A stretch of 64,000 bases of DNA, taken from positions 21,065,872 through 21,129,871 of the forward strand of contig NC_058499.1 of assembly GCF_020382885.2 (NCBI RefSeq), written 5' to 3'. This document shows, piece by piece, positions 13,229 through 25,294 of this stretch. This DNA is from Scatophagus argus. Taxonomy: Eukaryota; Chordata; Actinopteri; Scatophagidae. Within the stretch, counting starts at the first letter, position 1; every line of letters begins with the position of its first letter. The notes beneath the pieces are model-generated. The model was not told the origin of the DNA. It worked only from the letters and a program-made list of their open reading frames with translations, and searched no databases. The position numbers were made by a program, and so were the translations under genes.

Positions 13229-15273
13229 TCCATTGGTCTGAGGGATGACTATGCTTGACTGATGGATATAATGATCACAGTCTTGCTAAAGCACTGGGAT
13301 GTACAGTAAAGTCAGTTATTTGTGTTTGGGTTGGGGAGTCTGTGTCTATCAGTCTGTCTGTCTTTCAGCTGGTCTGCCTCTCTGCTAATATCCTCTGATT
13401 GACTGATGTTCACTCAGGATGTAGTAGAAGAACAAAACAACATACCTCCAAAGCCCAGTCAGGTGTGTTCCAGTACTCCAGTGCCCCTCACTGACATCAC
13501 CAACCGTGTTCCAAACAAACATTTTAATATCAGCTGATTTTAAACTGGATGTTAACACTTTTAACTGAATAAAAGTGCATTTGTTAGAATACCTGGTGCA
13601 ATGACCTTTTCATAAAATTACATTTTCAGTGTTTAGGTCAGTTTGGTCAAGTTTGCATTCTTACTACTATTGCCACTCTGAGACCAGAAGCTGGATGTTT
13701 CAACCATTTATTTGTTTTAGCTACAACAACACTTTCAACCTTTCATCTCCTTTATCAAACACAAACCTCACCTTTTACTTACCATTTATTCATTACTTTT
13801 AGCTATTTAAACCACTACCAAGGACTATTACACAATTAATCACCAGGTAACTATTTAAACTCTTTAGCTGTCTGATTTTCACACACTCACAATCACAACA
13901 TGTGGTGTTAAGGTGTTACAATTGACTCAAGTTGTGGACATGTCCTGCACTGCCAGCCTATCATAGATCTAAGTTTATACTTACATTGCTAGTGTACTAA
14001 ATATCAGCATCACACTAATTAGTAATAATTTGTATCTTTTTTTATATTTCACTGAGCTACTCAGTAGTTCCCCCCCAGGAGTACATGCCTCCCTGGTTGA
14101 GATCAGTTTAGGTTATGCAGTATCGTATGAGTATGACTGATGATCAGTTAACTTAACCACATCCCGGCTCTGTCTGTCTCTCTGATTCAGTCACTCTGCC
14201 TGTCTCTCTTCCAGCCTATTCATTCTGTCACATCCGTTTGTTTTCTGACATATTAATTATAGCGACTCCAGCCTTTAGTGGCAGGTCTCCAGGTTCAAAC
14301 CCTTTTGAAACTGGCCAGCCTTTCATATATCTCGCTGACAGCAGATGTGGGACATTGGAACTAATCAAAGCAATTAAGAATTGCAAAACCTTTCGCTTAA
14401 AAAAGCCCATGTTGTGAAAGTTTGGTTTTTATTACTTAACTTCTATATTATTGTATAATTCTGTATAAGGAATTCAGTTCTCTGCTGAATGTTGTGTCAG
14501 CCAAGCACACAAGAATACAATTTATTCATGCTGGTAATTCCTAGAATACTGCAGCTTTATCCAACACACATGTTGCTTTGCTCACACTGGCAAGGCTCAA
14601 TAGCTATTTGCTGCTGTGGTACATAGCAGCAACAAACCAGTAGTTGGCAGCGGCACATGCCAGGAAGTATATGTCAGTGGGGAGTGGTATCTGTCAACAG
14701 ACCATGAGAGGCATGCTGCTTCAAAGCAGCACATTCCAAGAAATCAGTACATTTCAATTCTGCATCACACTTTGTTTGCATCAGATTCCGTCTACTTTTA
14801 ATTATCTTCTCATCTATCAGAGTATAAATGACATATTCAATTTTCCAACTGTTTACATATTGCCAAGAATTAACAAATCTATCACAGTTAATAATAATGC
14901 GTTGCAAGTACACTCGTTGCTTCATAAAGAACACAAAAGGATTTCAATCATTTCTTGAATCTCAAATATAGTGCTTGTTACTGAATACCCACAATCAATT
15001 ACAGACACACCAGTGAATTAGACTACACCGTCTTCCTATGAGCTGTGGTTCACACAGATGTGAGCAGCCATATGTTCTGTCAGTAGAGAGGTATGGTGAC
15101 AACAAGAGGGGACCCAAAATAAAACTGTTAGAAATATGAATGAATGCTAAATCCTCAAACCCATTCATGTTCCTGAATCAAAGAACAGCCTTATAATGCG
15201 CCCCAGCATGGTTTGTTCAACCTCTACCTGCACCGCACCAAAGATGGATTGGAGAAAGAAGCAACTTGACTTC

Positions 15274-15275
<2 letters not shown>

Positions 15276-15305
<30 letters not shown>
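15276..15305. repeat. TG dinucleotide microsatellite
   Basis: About fifteen TG units. Two further short CA-rich stretches lie at about 15478-15491 and 15635-15655. Confidence 0.95.
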
Positions 15306-15307
<2 letters not shown>

Positions 15308-17305
15308 ACAATATGTGTGCATAACAAGATGCAATCTCAAGGCGGGACCGCATAAAGCTACATTACAAATGCAATTGCAAGACTCTTACTGGTCTGTGTC
15401 GTGATTAACATTAGCCTAGTAAATGCATCTCTTAACATCTGAATGGCTGTTCATTGACACACACACTCAGGCACGCACACACACACACACACTTCTGCAT
15501 TAACATTGGCCTTTGTGTTGAATTTTAAAGAGACAATCTGTTCTCCCTTGTGACGATGATTTTGAGTCTTCTTTGTCCCCCTTCACCCTGACTCACCCCC
15601 GTCTCTCATCCACAAACACACACGGACGCGCGCGCACACACACACACATACACACACCAACCACCCAAGGGCAGACAGAGAGAGGCACCTGTGGCCTGCC
15701 TGATTAACAGCCATTTTACAGAGGGAGCAGAGAGACTAAAGCGTTTCCAGCACAGCAACAACGAGTGTCTTCTGAGAATCCATCTAAGAATGACACCTGC
15801 ATGTGTTTTGGTGCGTAACTATGTCAACAGCCACTCCCTACATCAACGCAACCATTTCCTCATTAAAATGTCCAAAAGAAGAAGCAGACCTTAGTTATAT
15901 GCGTACATTCTACCTGAGTCACATCAAATGGATTTTCATTGGCAGTGGTTGTTTAACAGTGGAGATCCCATGCTACGTACATCTTGAGTTTTTGTTGAGA
16001 CCCCATATCTGCAGAAACTACACACTGTGCATTTAATGGATATGGAAATGTAAAAGTCAAACCTCAAGGTAAGGTTTATAAAGCAAGAACCACCTTTAGG
16101 CTCTCAGCATGTCGGCTGATGTTATGTTTCAGCAGTGCAGATTAACAAATACTCTAAAATGGACAACAAAGTTAATAAAACTTAACACTTACCCGCATTC
16201 AATTCTGTAGAGCCACAGGGTTTCACTTGGTAGCTACACTGTAGGACACTGCTGGTGTCAGAGTACTGACCAGAGCAATTACAACCATTATTAAATCTGC
16301 AGCTTTACATCATTTCAGTAGTAGGTCATCAAATTAATGTTTCTCTGCAGGAAGACTCAGCTTCTACCTTTTTTCTGTTGGGACTAACTTGAAAACTTAT
16401 GGCTGAACTATGACAAAATCCCTTACGCTTGGTTCTGAGCTCCAAGCTTTCCTATTTACCACAACAATGAGAGAATGATGACGGATGAAATACAGCAGCA
16501 ATCAACAGAAATCACTGTCTCACTCTGTTCTGCACAGTCATTTGACGTCTACAACCCACACTGCGAGCTACATTCAAGTAGCATATTACATGTGCTTATT
16601 TGGACTATATTTTCAGGTAAAACCTCAGATCAGTGCAGTCTGACTTGACAGATGCTTCAGAATGACAGCTCATTTTTTCCGCTAGATCCTCTGGCAACAA
16701 CCACAGTTTGTGTCTTGTGTCGTCTCCACGTTATTTACAGCTTTGGTCCAAAGGCTAAGGTACACTAATAAATATAGGCCAAAAAGACAACAATGCAAAA
16801 ACATTTAATGACTTCACATCACACTCGACACCTTCACACCTTTCAACACAGTCTGCAGTTTCATTACCACACATTAAAACTCAAACTCAACAAGATGTTC
16901 ACCATAATAAATGTTTGTGGAGGGGGATTCTCAGTAAATAATTGATGCCCTTCATTTAGTTTCTTAAAGCAGGGGACTTTCCTGTGCTGAACAATAACAA
17001 ACTGATCACGAGTCTTGTGTTAAACTGTCCAATACTAGACTGTCCTTCCAGTAGCTGGGTGGGATCACACCTTCATCAGTCCCATTAGTTCGTAGCACAG
17101 TTTAGCATGGGTTTCCAGAGACTTCAAACCACCACTCTTTGTCCATTATTGCTGTAACTTACTGCGATAACACTCAGAAAGGATTTAAATGGCACAGAAA
17201 CTTCTCCATCTCTGGTTGTTCATTTTCGTGGGCAGCTAATGAACAACAACTGAGCCAAAGTTTTGCAGATGGAAATCACATTTTAAAGCTTAAGTTCCCC
17301 ACATA

Positions 17306-18761
17306 CAATACTGTGCAAAGACTTTAGGCAGGTGTGAAAAAAATGCTGTGAACTGAGAATGCTGTCAAAAATATAAATAATTATTTTATTTATTATTTAT
17401 TATTTTTATCAATTTACAAAATGCAAAGTGAGCGAACAGAAAAAAATATCAAAATCAAATCAATATTTGGTGTGACCACCCTTTGACTTCAAACCAGCAT
17501 CAATTCTTCTAGGTACACTTGAACAGAGTTTCTGAATGAACCTGTAGCTTGTAGGTTGTTCCAAACATCTTGGAGAACTAACCACAGATCTTCTGTGGAT
17601 GTAGACTTCCTCAGATCCTTCTGTCTTTTCAGGTAATCACAGACAGAGTCGATGATGTTGAGATCAGGGCTCTGTAGGGGACATACCACCATTTCCAGGA
17701 CTTCATGTTTTTTTTTTTTACGCTGAAGTTCTTAATCACGTTGGCTGTATGTTGGGGGGCGTCCTGCTGCAGAATAAATTTGGTGCCATGATTGCATGAT
17801 GGATAAGTATCTGCCAGTATTTCTCAGCACTGAGGACACCATTAATTCTGACCAAATCTCCAACTCCATTTGCAAAAACGCAGCCCCAAACTTGCAAGAA
17901 ACCTCCACCATGCTTCACCGTTGCCTGCAGACAATGATTATGATGACAAAAAACTGCTGTCTGCCACAGCCAGACATTTCAAATTTTGACTTATCAGTCC
18001 TGAGCACCTGCTGCCATTTTCCTGCATGCCTGTTCCTATGTGTTTTTGCATAGTTGAGTTGTTTCCCTGTAAGAGGTGTGGCTTTTTGGCTGCAACTCTT
18101 CCATGAAGACCAATTCTGGCCAGACTACTCTGGACAGTAGATGGGAGTACCTTGGTCCAACTGGTTTCTGCTAGGTTTTGAGCTGATGACACTGCTAGTT
18201 TTGATTTGGAATTGAAATAAACTTGATGTGGTTTTCATCTTCTGCACTAAGCTGTGCTTCTTCAAAAGAGCTTGAGCAGCACATCTTGAGACCCCAGTCT
18301 TCTCTGAAATCTTTGTCTGGGAGAGACCTTGCTAATGCAGTATAACTACCTTGTGTCTTGTTGCTGTGCTCAGTGTTGCCACGGTATCTGACCTGTGACA
18401 TGAAACTGTCTTCCACAACCTCACCTTGATAGCAGAGTCTGGCTGTTCATCACCGAGTTTTAAGCCTCCTACACAGCTGTTTCCGTTTCAGTTAATGACT
18501 GTGCTTCAACCTACATGTGAAATTGACAATCATTAGCACCTGTTTGGTGTAACTGATTGATCATACACCTGACTCTAATCCTACAAAATCCCCGACTTTG
18601 TGGAAACATTGATTTAATTTAAATTTTTATTTTGTTTGCTCACTTTGCATTCTGCATATTGATAAAAATAAACAATTTTATTTATATTTTTTGACAGCAT
18701 TCTGTTACAGCAGTTTATAGCATTTTTTTTCACACCTACATAAAACCTTTGCACAGTAATG
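17306..18761 (-). mobile_element. Near full-length, inactive Tc1-like transposon
   Basis: Both ends carry matching terminal inverted repeats. The left end reads CAATACTGTGCAAAG then AGGTGTGAAAAAAATGCT, and the reverse complement of the right end reads CATTACTGTGCAAAG then AGGTGTGAAAAAAAATGCT. TA dinucleotides flank both ends (17304-17305 and 18762-18763), the target duplication of Tc1/mariner elements. On the minus strand, pieces of a Tc1 transposase appear in broken frames: KHGGGFLQVWGC (near 17880-17918) and QSPDLNIID (near 17650-17680), matching the family's HGGG..VWGC and SPDLNPIE blocks, with a helix-turn-helix-like part near 18000-18190. Stops and frameshifts interrupt the gene and the second catalytic Asp block is not recognisable. 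The 1456-bp length is usual for the family. It lies in the presumed znrf1 intron 1. Confidence 0.92.
17489..18416 (-). pseudogene. Degenerate Tc1 transposase
   Basis: This is the broken coding region inside the transposon. Read on the minus strand, it passes through several frames holding recognisable blocks: a DNA-binding region with the LARIGLHGRVAAKKP block, then HGGGFLQVWGC, then SPDLNIID and a C-terminal tail with the DLWLVLQDVW motif. The intact family protein has about 340 residues with a DDE/DDD catalytic triad. Here at least three frame changes separate the blocks, so no active enzyme can be made. Confidence 0.85.
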
Positions 18762-19830
18762 TATATAAACCTGCATAGAGAGCTTTAGGCTAATTCAGCA
18801 GTAATTTGGTTCCTACTAGTTCATGCAGATTGTCCTGTAGCAAACAGCGTGGGATGCGAACATATACCAATACACTCTCCTACTGCACAATGTCTGTTCT
18901 TCTATGAGGCATGATTGTACAGTTCTGTTAAGTTCTCACAGCTGCAGTCACTTTCAGTTTCTTTCCTATGTTTGTGAGGTAAGCAGTTTAACAGTCACAA
19001 TGCTACATACTACTAGCTATTCTGTCTAATATGTTTGCAGTACTTTTAACCTACTGGGCAGAGGTCTAGACAGATGGAAGGGGCTGCAAACTCTCTATAT
19101 GAGCAACTAATCTTTTCTTACAAATTAAATGTAACATATGTGACATTTTGGTCAGAGCGAACCTCATCAGATACTTAAGACTGTATATTGTCAGCTCATC
19201 TGCCTCCACCCTTGGCTGCACACATATTCCAACACTGAGAAAAATGACTGACTGAAGATGCAACTTTTCTCACTGAGACAGTTAGAGCATTGTCAGTCCT
19301 GCCCTCTTCCCCCTCACATGGTCCAGTTCTCACCCCACCACCTGTCACTCATCCTGATAGGCTGTCGATCTTTTATTCGTAAGCACTGGTATTCACCTTG
19401 TTTTTCAGTGTCTATATGTGTTCTTTCTTTTTTTTCCTGTTTGCCTTCATCTTCCTGCCCTGTGTCTGCTCCTTGCCTCACCTTTTTTAGCCACAGCGAG
19501 CTAGCTGCTGACCACACCCACATGACCCACAATGTCCTTAACATTGTTACAATGCTAAAACAAAGCAATTCAGTCATAGATTACTGGGCTTTTCTCTATA
19601 TTCATCATGTCCTAAAGGCTTCTCTTTCTGACATGTGCACCTTCCTAAAACTTAGTGACACCCCAACCCAAACGTCGTTATCTCCACCCGCTGATATGAA
19701 AGTACATCAGGGTCGCTAGGCAATGTAGGCAGGGAAAAACAGCTGAGATTTTGACGTCCAACTTCCTATTCTCCTGCTGCGAACTGGTCAGAGCTTTGGT
19801 AATGAGAGCCTGAGGACATGGCTGAGCCTG

Positions 19831-19831
<1 letters not shown>

Positions 19832-19864
<33 letters not shown>
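19832..19864. repeat. TG dinucleotide microsatellite
   Basis: About sixteen uninterrupted TG units, followed by a broader TG/TGTGC-rich region to about 20020. Long alternating purine-pyrimidine runs like this can adopt Z-DNA. Confidence 0.95.
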
Positions 19865-19866
<2 letters not shown>

Positions 19867-20047
19867 TATGTGTGCCAGAGAGAAACAGAGTTTTCCTCGA
19901 GGACTATTGCTGATTGTGTGTGTGTTTCTGTTTGTGCAGTTGGAAGGAAAGCATCTGTGGCCATGTGGTTAAGGATTTCTTTGTGTGCATGTGTGTACCT
20001 TCTGAATACGTGTGTTTGTTGCAAGTGGAAAGCCGATGATGAGCGCG

Positions 20048-20190
20048 AACAGTCCCCGACCACCCCTCTGCCCATCCTCTCCTTCCCTCTTTTCCTTCTT
20101 CCCTACCTGCCTCACCTTCCTCTGTCTCTTTTGCTCCTTCCTTCTCCCGTTTCTCCTCCCTCCCTCCCGTTCCTCCTCTCTAATCGCTGG
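20048..20190. repeat. Polypyrimidine (C/T) tract
   Basis: About 140 bases on the plus strand made up largely of C and T (CTCC, TTCC and CCTT units) with few purines. It lies between the TG microsatellite and znrf1 exon 1. The minus-strand (mRNA-sense) reading is purine-rich. No coding signal is seen. Confidence 0.7.
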
Positions 20191-20899
20191 GCTAATTGAC
20201 TCAGCCAGATTTGGCAACAGGCTTATTAGTGTCATTTCACACAACAAGGAATGACCTATGCAGACGGTGCAGCAGTGACAGTCAAGACGGAGCACACCCT
20301 GCAATGTTATGTTCACCAAATCTCATTTCCCCAAAACACACAAACACACACAGCATTTCCCTCAACTGATAAAATGACAGCACTTTCATGTGAGCATTTA
20401 AACATAATTTTAAACTGAAGCCATTTAAGTATTCAGTATTTTCAATTTCTTACAATTTCCTTTCAAGTAGTAAGAGTTAAGAGCCAATTTCTGTCCAATG
20501 CCCCGCTGTTATCTGCTGCTACTGTGCAGCTGACCAACCTCAGCCAACACAGGCTGAGAACCAGAGGGAAACATATTGTTTTACACACAGGTCAGCCTAT
20601 TCAGCCTAAAGCTGTCTTTTTCTGTATTTCTGGCTGTCTTTCTCTCACTGACAGCCTCCCCAGGCTTGCCCTAACTTCCCTTCATAGCGGTGAAATGTAA
20701 CGACACCGCATTGGTGTCATTCCTACCTGCAGGTAAACAAGGTGTGCGTGATTGTAGGTGTTTGTAGAAGCGGATGTCCGGGGGACTGCATTTATATGTT
20801 TTTTTTTTTGCGATGATTAATCCCTCAGCGTCACCCAAATTTTGTCTATATATATATATATATTTATGTATGTGTGCGTGCACGTGTGTGTGTGCGCGC

Positions 20900-22080
20900 G
20901 TGAGTAGACCGCCCTTACCGCTGTGCGCGCTGAACCAGCGGGGTGCGATGTGCAGGGGCAAGGTGTCAGCCAGCGACCCCCGGGACCCCAGATAGAGCAC
21001 CCTGTCCGTGTGATGCCCTCCGCCCCCACTGTCCTGGTAGCCGGTACTGTGGGTGGCAGCGGTAGTGCCCCCTGACCCACCTCCGGCTCGATCCGAGTCC
21101 GACCCTCTTGGGGTGTAGAAGCCGAAGGGCACGGCGGGACTGTGCTCGATGCCCATCCCGGCCACGGAGCTCACCGAGCGGCTCCGCAGGCCCATGGTGC
21201 CGGTCGGCCGGTAGTGGCCGAAGTGGGCCGAGGGTGGCACCGCGCTGTCATCCGTGGAGACACCGGGAAAAGCACCCCGGGGCCGACCCGCCGTGCTCTG
21301 CTTTCCCCCCATCCAAAGCGGGAGGTAAGTGGGTGGGGGTTCTGGGTGGAAACAGGAGGGGGCTCGGCTCGATCCGCAAAGGGTCGAGAGAGCCGAAACA
21401 GGCTGTCGCCCCCCTCCCCTCGCTCCTGTCTGTCTCTCGGCCTGCCTGCCTGCCTGTCTGTCCGTGTGTCTCAGCAGGCTCGTCAGCTCTGACTCTCTGC
21501 AGACGCAACAGCCCGTTTCCCAGCTGAGCGGAACATGAGCCCGCCCTGACGTCTGGATTCACCTCACCCGCAGAAAAACACCTCGACACAACCGGGGGGA
21601 TGGCTGACGAGATGAATGACGCCGAAAGCCCGGAATGACAAACAGATGAGCACCGCTCCCCTCGCTGTCCCAGGTGATTAACACGGCTGTGTCATTGCAG
21701 GCGGGACGCGGCAGCAACACGTTTATCCCGCCCGGCCCGAATCACAGCAGCGCCGCAATCTTCACTCCGCTGCTCTCGTCTCATCTGATCTCAGACATCG
21801 TGACAACTGTTGCTGTATGTCTGACCGTCAAAAAAAACCCGACGATCTGTTTTGGGCCAAAAAATGACGTCGCCGTCCGCGTTTGTCCGTCCAGTCTCCA
21901 ACCAGCGGTCGCCTTGTACCCGTGGATCGGGGTCACAGTAAAAGCGCTCCCCTGCGCTCAGATCTCTTCTCTCCGCTCCGTCGCCGCCGCCGCTGCTGCT
22001 CCTGGGCAGACAATGGAGGCGCTCAGTGCGCAAGCTCGGATCATAAAAACAGACAGGACGGGAGACGGTGCTGAGAGATA
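20900..22080. promoter_or_regulatory. CpG-rich island over znrf1 exon 1 and promoter
   Basis: Against an AT-rich background this stretch is visibly GC-rich, with many CG dinucleotides in and upstream of the znrf1 start codon (for example around 21060-21320 and 21700-22030). CpG islands over first exons are typical of broadly expressed vertebrate genes. I see no convincing TATA box at a fixed distance from the start. The several open frames on both strands here are what high GC content produces and are not called as genes. Confidence 0.7.
20919..21312 (-). CDS. znrf1: znrf1 first coding exon (partial gene), E3 ubiquitin ligase
   Basis: This exon encodes the first 131 residues of zinc and RING finger 1, an E3 ubiquitin ligase of endosome, lysosome and synaptic membranes. 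The protein starts MGGKQS, so Gly2 fits an N-myristoylation site, and continues with the family blocks FPGVSTDDSAVPP, GHYRPTGTMGLRSRSVSSVA, YLGSRGSLADTLPLHIAPRW and FSAHSG. The reading frame then meets a clean donor (G|GTAAGG) in phase 1, where I recall the vertebrate first exon ending. The zinc-finger and RING parts lie in later exons, which on this strand must be at lower coordinates. I looked for the FKCPICSK, EMEMHF and CVICLEE segments in 1-20918 and did not find them, so intron 1 is probably over 20.9 kb and the gene runs off the left edge. The start codon sits in a CpG-rich region. The orthology call is firm; the rest of the gene is not visible. Confidence 0.93.
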
Positions 22081-22899
22081 GCGAATAGCCTAGACTCCGT
22101 CTTAATTCCTGATCAGGCAGACAGTAAAATAGTCTGCAGACTTACCTTGAAGCCCTTTGAATCACGGTGCATGTGTGGCTGTTTACGTCACGAATGGTCC
22201 ACTTTTATAGCTCAGAGTGAGTGATTGGATTTTGTAGTTTTTATCTTAATTTGTGATTAAGAACAAAGGCTACAAGCAAAAATCACAGTGTCATTTAAGT
22301 AAAAACAACATTATGACTAAATGTAACAGTCACAATATATTTTTTTCTTATTACTTTTGTGGGCTATTGATTTTTTTTTTTCATTTTAAGACGTGCCATT
22401 GTGTATTAATATTAAGTTTATTCACATGACCACATCTATTGTATGAGAAGCTGACAAATTTGAAGGGCTGGGAAATACCCTTTGAGTTTATGTTTTGTTT
22501 TGGGTTTTTTTTTTTTTTTTGTCAAATTTAATTGGGGAATAGAAGCAGTGTTACCCTGCATCCACTCCATCACACAGACAAACACACACACACAGACACA
22601 ATCAGGCCTTTAACTACCAGCATATTGTTTTCATTACCAAGTTATGCACGGATTTTTCCACCATATGCTAAATTGTTGGGATTACTGGCTGTTTGGGATT
22701 ATTTGGCCTAATCCCGTGGTGTGTGGGTGTGTGAGAGAGAAAGAGATTCGGTTGATTTTATTCTGTCTGGCACTTTGTTCCTTCACAGTAACACACAGTC
22801 AGTCTTATACAGTCTTCTTGGCCTTTGCTACCCTATAAGGTAAACTATGGTAAAGTATTTACTGCAGTAGGTTTTAATCTATCCCGCTATAATGACAGC

Positions 22900-23285
22900 A
22901 GGCCTATAAATGGTCCCCACTCTGCAAGCAAATAAACACTCAGACACGCGTGCACACACACACAGCCACACACACACACACAAACTAACCGTGTCTTGTT
23001 TTCATCACTTTTGGGGACATTACATAAACGTACATTCATTTCCCGGAGGCTTAACCACCTCCTAACCATAACAATAAACATTACTTGCCTAATCCTAACC
23101 CTGACCTTAACCAAACCCTAACCTCAACCTGACCTTAAAGCCTAATATTTATACCTAATATTTAATGATTTACGTTGTGGGGACTTGCATTTTGACTAGC
23201 AGGTCCTCACAATGTGACTGTGTAAACAGAGTTTTGTCCCCACAACTACAGGAATAGGCATCCACACACACACACACACACAGAG
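22900..23285. repeat. Dispersed repeat flanked by CA microsatellites, with telomere-like CCTAACC units
   Basis: CA repeats bracket the segment (about 22950-22983 and 23262-23281). Inside are CCTAACC/CCTAACCCTGACC-like units (23050-23130) and the blocks GTGGGGACTTGCATTTTG and TTGTCCCCACAACTACAGG, which I recall as part of a dispersed repeat found in fish introns and intergenic DNA. The CCTAACC units are imperfect and mixed with other sequence, so they do not form a true telomeric array. Confidence 0.5.
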
Positions 23286-24607
23286 CTGCACACATAGACC
23301 ATAACATAATCAGCTCAAATGGTTGTAATATTAATATAAGACCACAGGGAGAAAATGTATAAGCCTACGGGACTATGGTGTCTCTCATCTAATGGTTTAA
23401 TCTGAGTGCTTCATTCTATCATCACAAGATATACAGGAGCTCTTAAGGCTTACCACACATTGAAGTTATCCAGTGAAACAGACAGAATCCGAGAATACAT
23501 AAATGTTTTGAGTTAAAATGCTAGAAGGGGCCTTTAAATACATAACAAGTGTAAAAAGTATGTAATGGTGCTTCACGTCAAACCTTCCAAGCTCACAGAA
23601 ATGTAAATAAGGACGTGACCTTGGTTTCATACGGTACATGTGACAACATTATTCCAGAAAGAAGGAGGTGGATAAACAATAAAAATACCAAAAAGAGACT
23701 TTTAGTAGATTTCAATGAAATCAGCACAGATTCATTACAGTTCATTATGTCCTACGTCATGCTGGTTTATTTTATCACTATAGATAGAACACACTCTGAC
23801 TGAATAACACAGTTGCTGGAACCCATTGGGTTTAAAGGCTGAAAGCTGTAACAACATTTACAGGCCTACCAAGGAGGAAAATAGCATTTTATTGTGTCCA
23901 TTTTCTAAATTTACATGATTAACACACTGCGTGTTTGCCCCACCGTGTGTCCCCAGTGAGCTGATGGGATGCACTGCTGACACTCTGTGGTGCAGCACAG
24001 TATTACTTCTTCTTCATTCTAGCAGGACAGGACCGAGTCAGTGTAAACCAACAGTCTGAATGTTAAGTTGGCACGTCCCTGTCCTGTCCTTGTCCACAGG
24101 ATGATGTTGTAGAAGATAACTGGCAGCTCAGTAAGTGTCCTGAAACTGCAGAACGAAAAGCAATCGTGATTTGTTGAAGTGTTTTCCTGGTACGGGCATG
24201 TAGCTGATCCATCCTGTAGTGGAGTGATCTGATTCTAGCTGCTATACTCCTTTAAAGTCTCTGAGAACAAGAGTGGAAATGAGAACAGCATGGAGAACAC
24301 CATTTAATGTGTGTATCACACAGATTTACATCTTTGACAGATATAAAGCATCACACAATGTTACATTCATGTACCAGTGCAGCAGCTAATTATTATTTTT
24401 TTATTTGCAATTAATATACAAATGACATTATCAAAAAAAATCCTCAAATCAACTTGTTTGTTTTATATGTCCACACCCCCAAAATATTGACTGTACAACC
24501 ATATAAAACAAAGACAAGCAGCAAATAAGTGAAAGATGTGCATTTGCTTGATATCAAGTAATTATCAAGACACATAGAAGTAAAGTGAAGAGACCAAACC
24601 TGATTCA

Positions 24608-24973
24608 TCCATCCATCCATTTTCTATACCGCTTATCCGTCAGGGTCGCGGGGGAGCTGGAGCCTATCCCAGCTGACTACGGGCGAGAGGCGGGGTACAC
24701 CCTGGACTGGTCGCCAGTCAATCGCAGGGCCAACACACAAAGACAAACAACCACACACTCTCACACTCACACCTAGGGGCAATTTAGAGTAGCCAATTAA
24801 CCTAATGTGCATGTTTTTGGTATTGTGGGAGGAAGCCGGAGAACCCGGAGAAAACCCACGCAGGCACAGGGAGAACATGCAAACTCCACATAGAAGGGCC
24901 CAGACCGGGATTCAAACCTGGAACCCTCTTGCTATGAGGCAACAGTGCTAACCACTGCACCACCGTGCCGCCC
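24608..24973 (-). mobile_element. tRNA-derived SINE with 14-bp target-site duplication
   Basis: Read on the minus strand, the head has RNA polymerase III promoter boxes: an A-box-like TGGTGCAGTGGTTAGC near 24944-24962 and a B-box-like GGTTTGAATCC near 24909-24919, as in a tRNA. The body contains blocks widespread in fish SINEs, including GTTCTCCGGCTTCCTCCCAC and CTAAATTGCCCCTAGG, and it ends in TGGATGGATGGA units. The same 14 bases, CCAAACCTGATTCA, occur at both borders (24594-24607 and 24974-24987), a clear target-site duplication from retrotransposition. It is about 366 bp long and lies downstream of ldhd. I do not assign a named family. Confidence 0.88.
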
Positions 24974-25294
24974 CCAAACCTGATTCAATTTGCAAAACAA
25001 AACTTTTCACGCAAAAGTGCAAAGTCAGTCAACAGCACATGACTTAGTTACTGATAATTTACTTTACTATACATAATGGCAGCTGAAAGGCTTTCTATTT
25101 CATTAGCAGGTATACATGTACAGCCCTCTTTTTCTTCTTATTGATATCCTAATAGTTGGCACTCTTGACTGATCCATGTCTGCAGCCTCTCACCCAGAAG
25201 TCCTGTTTGAACAGGAAACACTACTAAGTCACTCTGGCATCAGTCTCTAATAAAGCCATGAACAGTCAGCAGCTTGTGATGAGAACCTCTGTGT

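Larger units (their letters stand above)
1..17305 (-). other. Long exon-free stretch, probable znrf1 intron 1 (left part)
   Basis: No open frame here resembles a known protein, and none combines convincing splice sites with recognisable protein sequence. The longest frames fall in low-complexity DNA (the purine-rich tract near 2650-3180, CA/TG repeats near 9900-10300). Since znrf1 exon 1 is spliced toward this side and no RING exon was found, the stretch is most simply intron. It holds microsatellites, a G homopolymer and fragments of dispersed repeats, listed separately. A small separate gene with short exons cannot be excluded by eye. Confidence 0.55.
18762..20918 (-). other. znrf1 intron 1, exon-proximal part
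   Basis: This stretch lies between the Tc1 element and the znrf1 exon 1 donor. It contains a long TG repeat, a pyrimidine-rich tract at about 20048-20190 and a short TA repeat near 20848-20862. A 153-codon open frame at 19258-19719 on the plus strand has no recognisable motif and is probably chance. No exon is supported. Confidence 0.55.
22081..25294. other. Intergenic region between znrf1 (upstream side) and ldhd (3' side)
   Basis: No coding exon is recognisable. The region includes a CA-flanked dispersed repeat (about 22900-23280) and a SINE (24608-24973). The part next to 25295 must contain the ldhd 3' untranslated region on the minus strand; I did not find an unambiguous poly(A) signal to place its end. 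Confidence 0.6.

Noticed and set aside
19258-19719. 153-codon plus-strand open frame
   Set aside because: No family motif, odd composition (Ser, Cys, Leu and His rich), and it lies in the presumed znrf1 intron. Chance is the simplest reading.
20671-20918. Extension of the znrf1 exon 1 reading frame past residue 131
   Set aside because: The sequence after FSAHSG loses all family similarity and the frame crosses a clean GTAAGG donor, so it is intron read-through.
21108-22081. Several 60-139 codon frames on both strands around the znrf1 promoter
   Set aside because: They overlap znrf1 exon 1 in other frames or lie in GC-rich CpG-island DNA where long frames arise easily; none shows a known motif.
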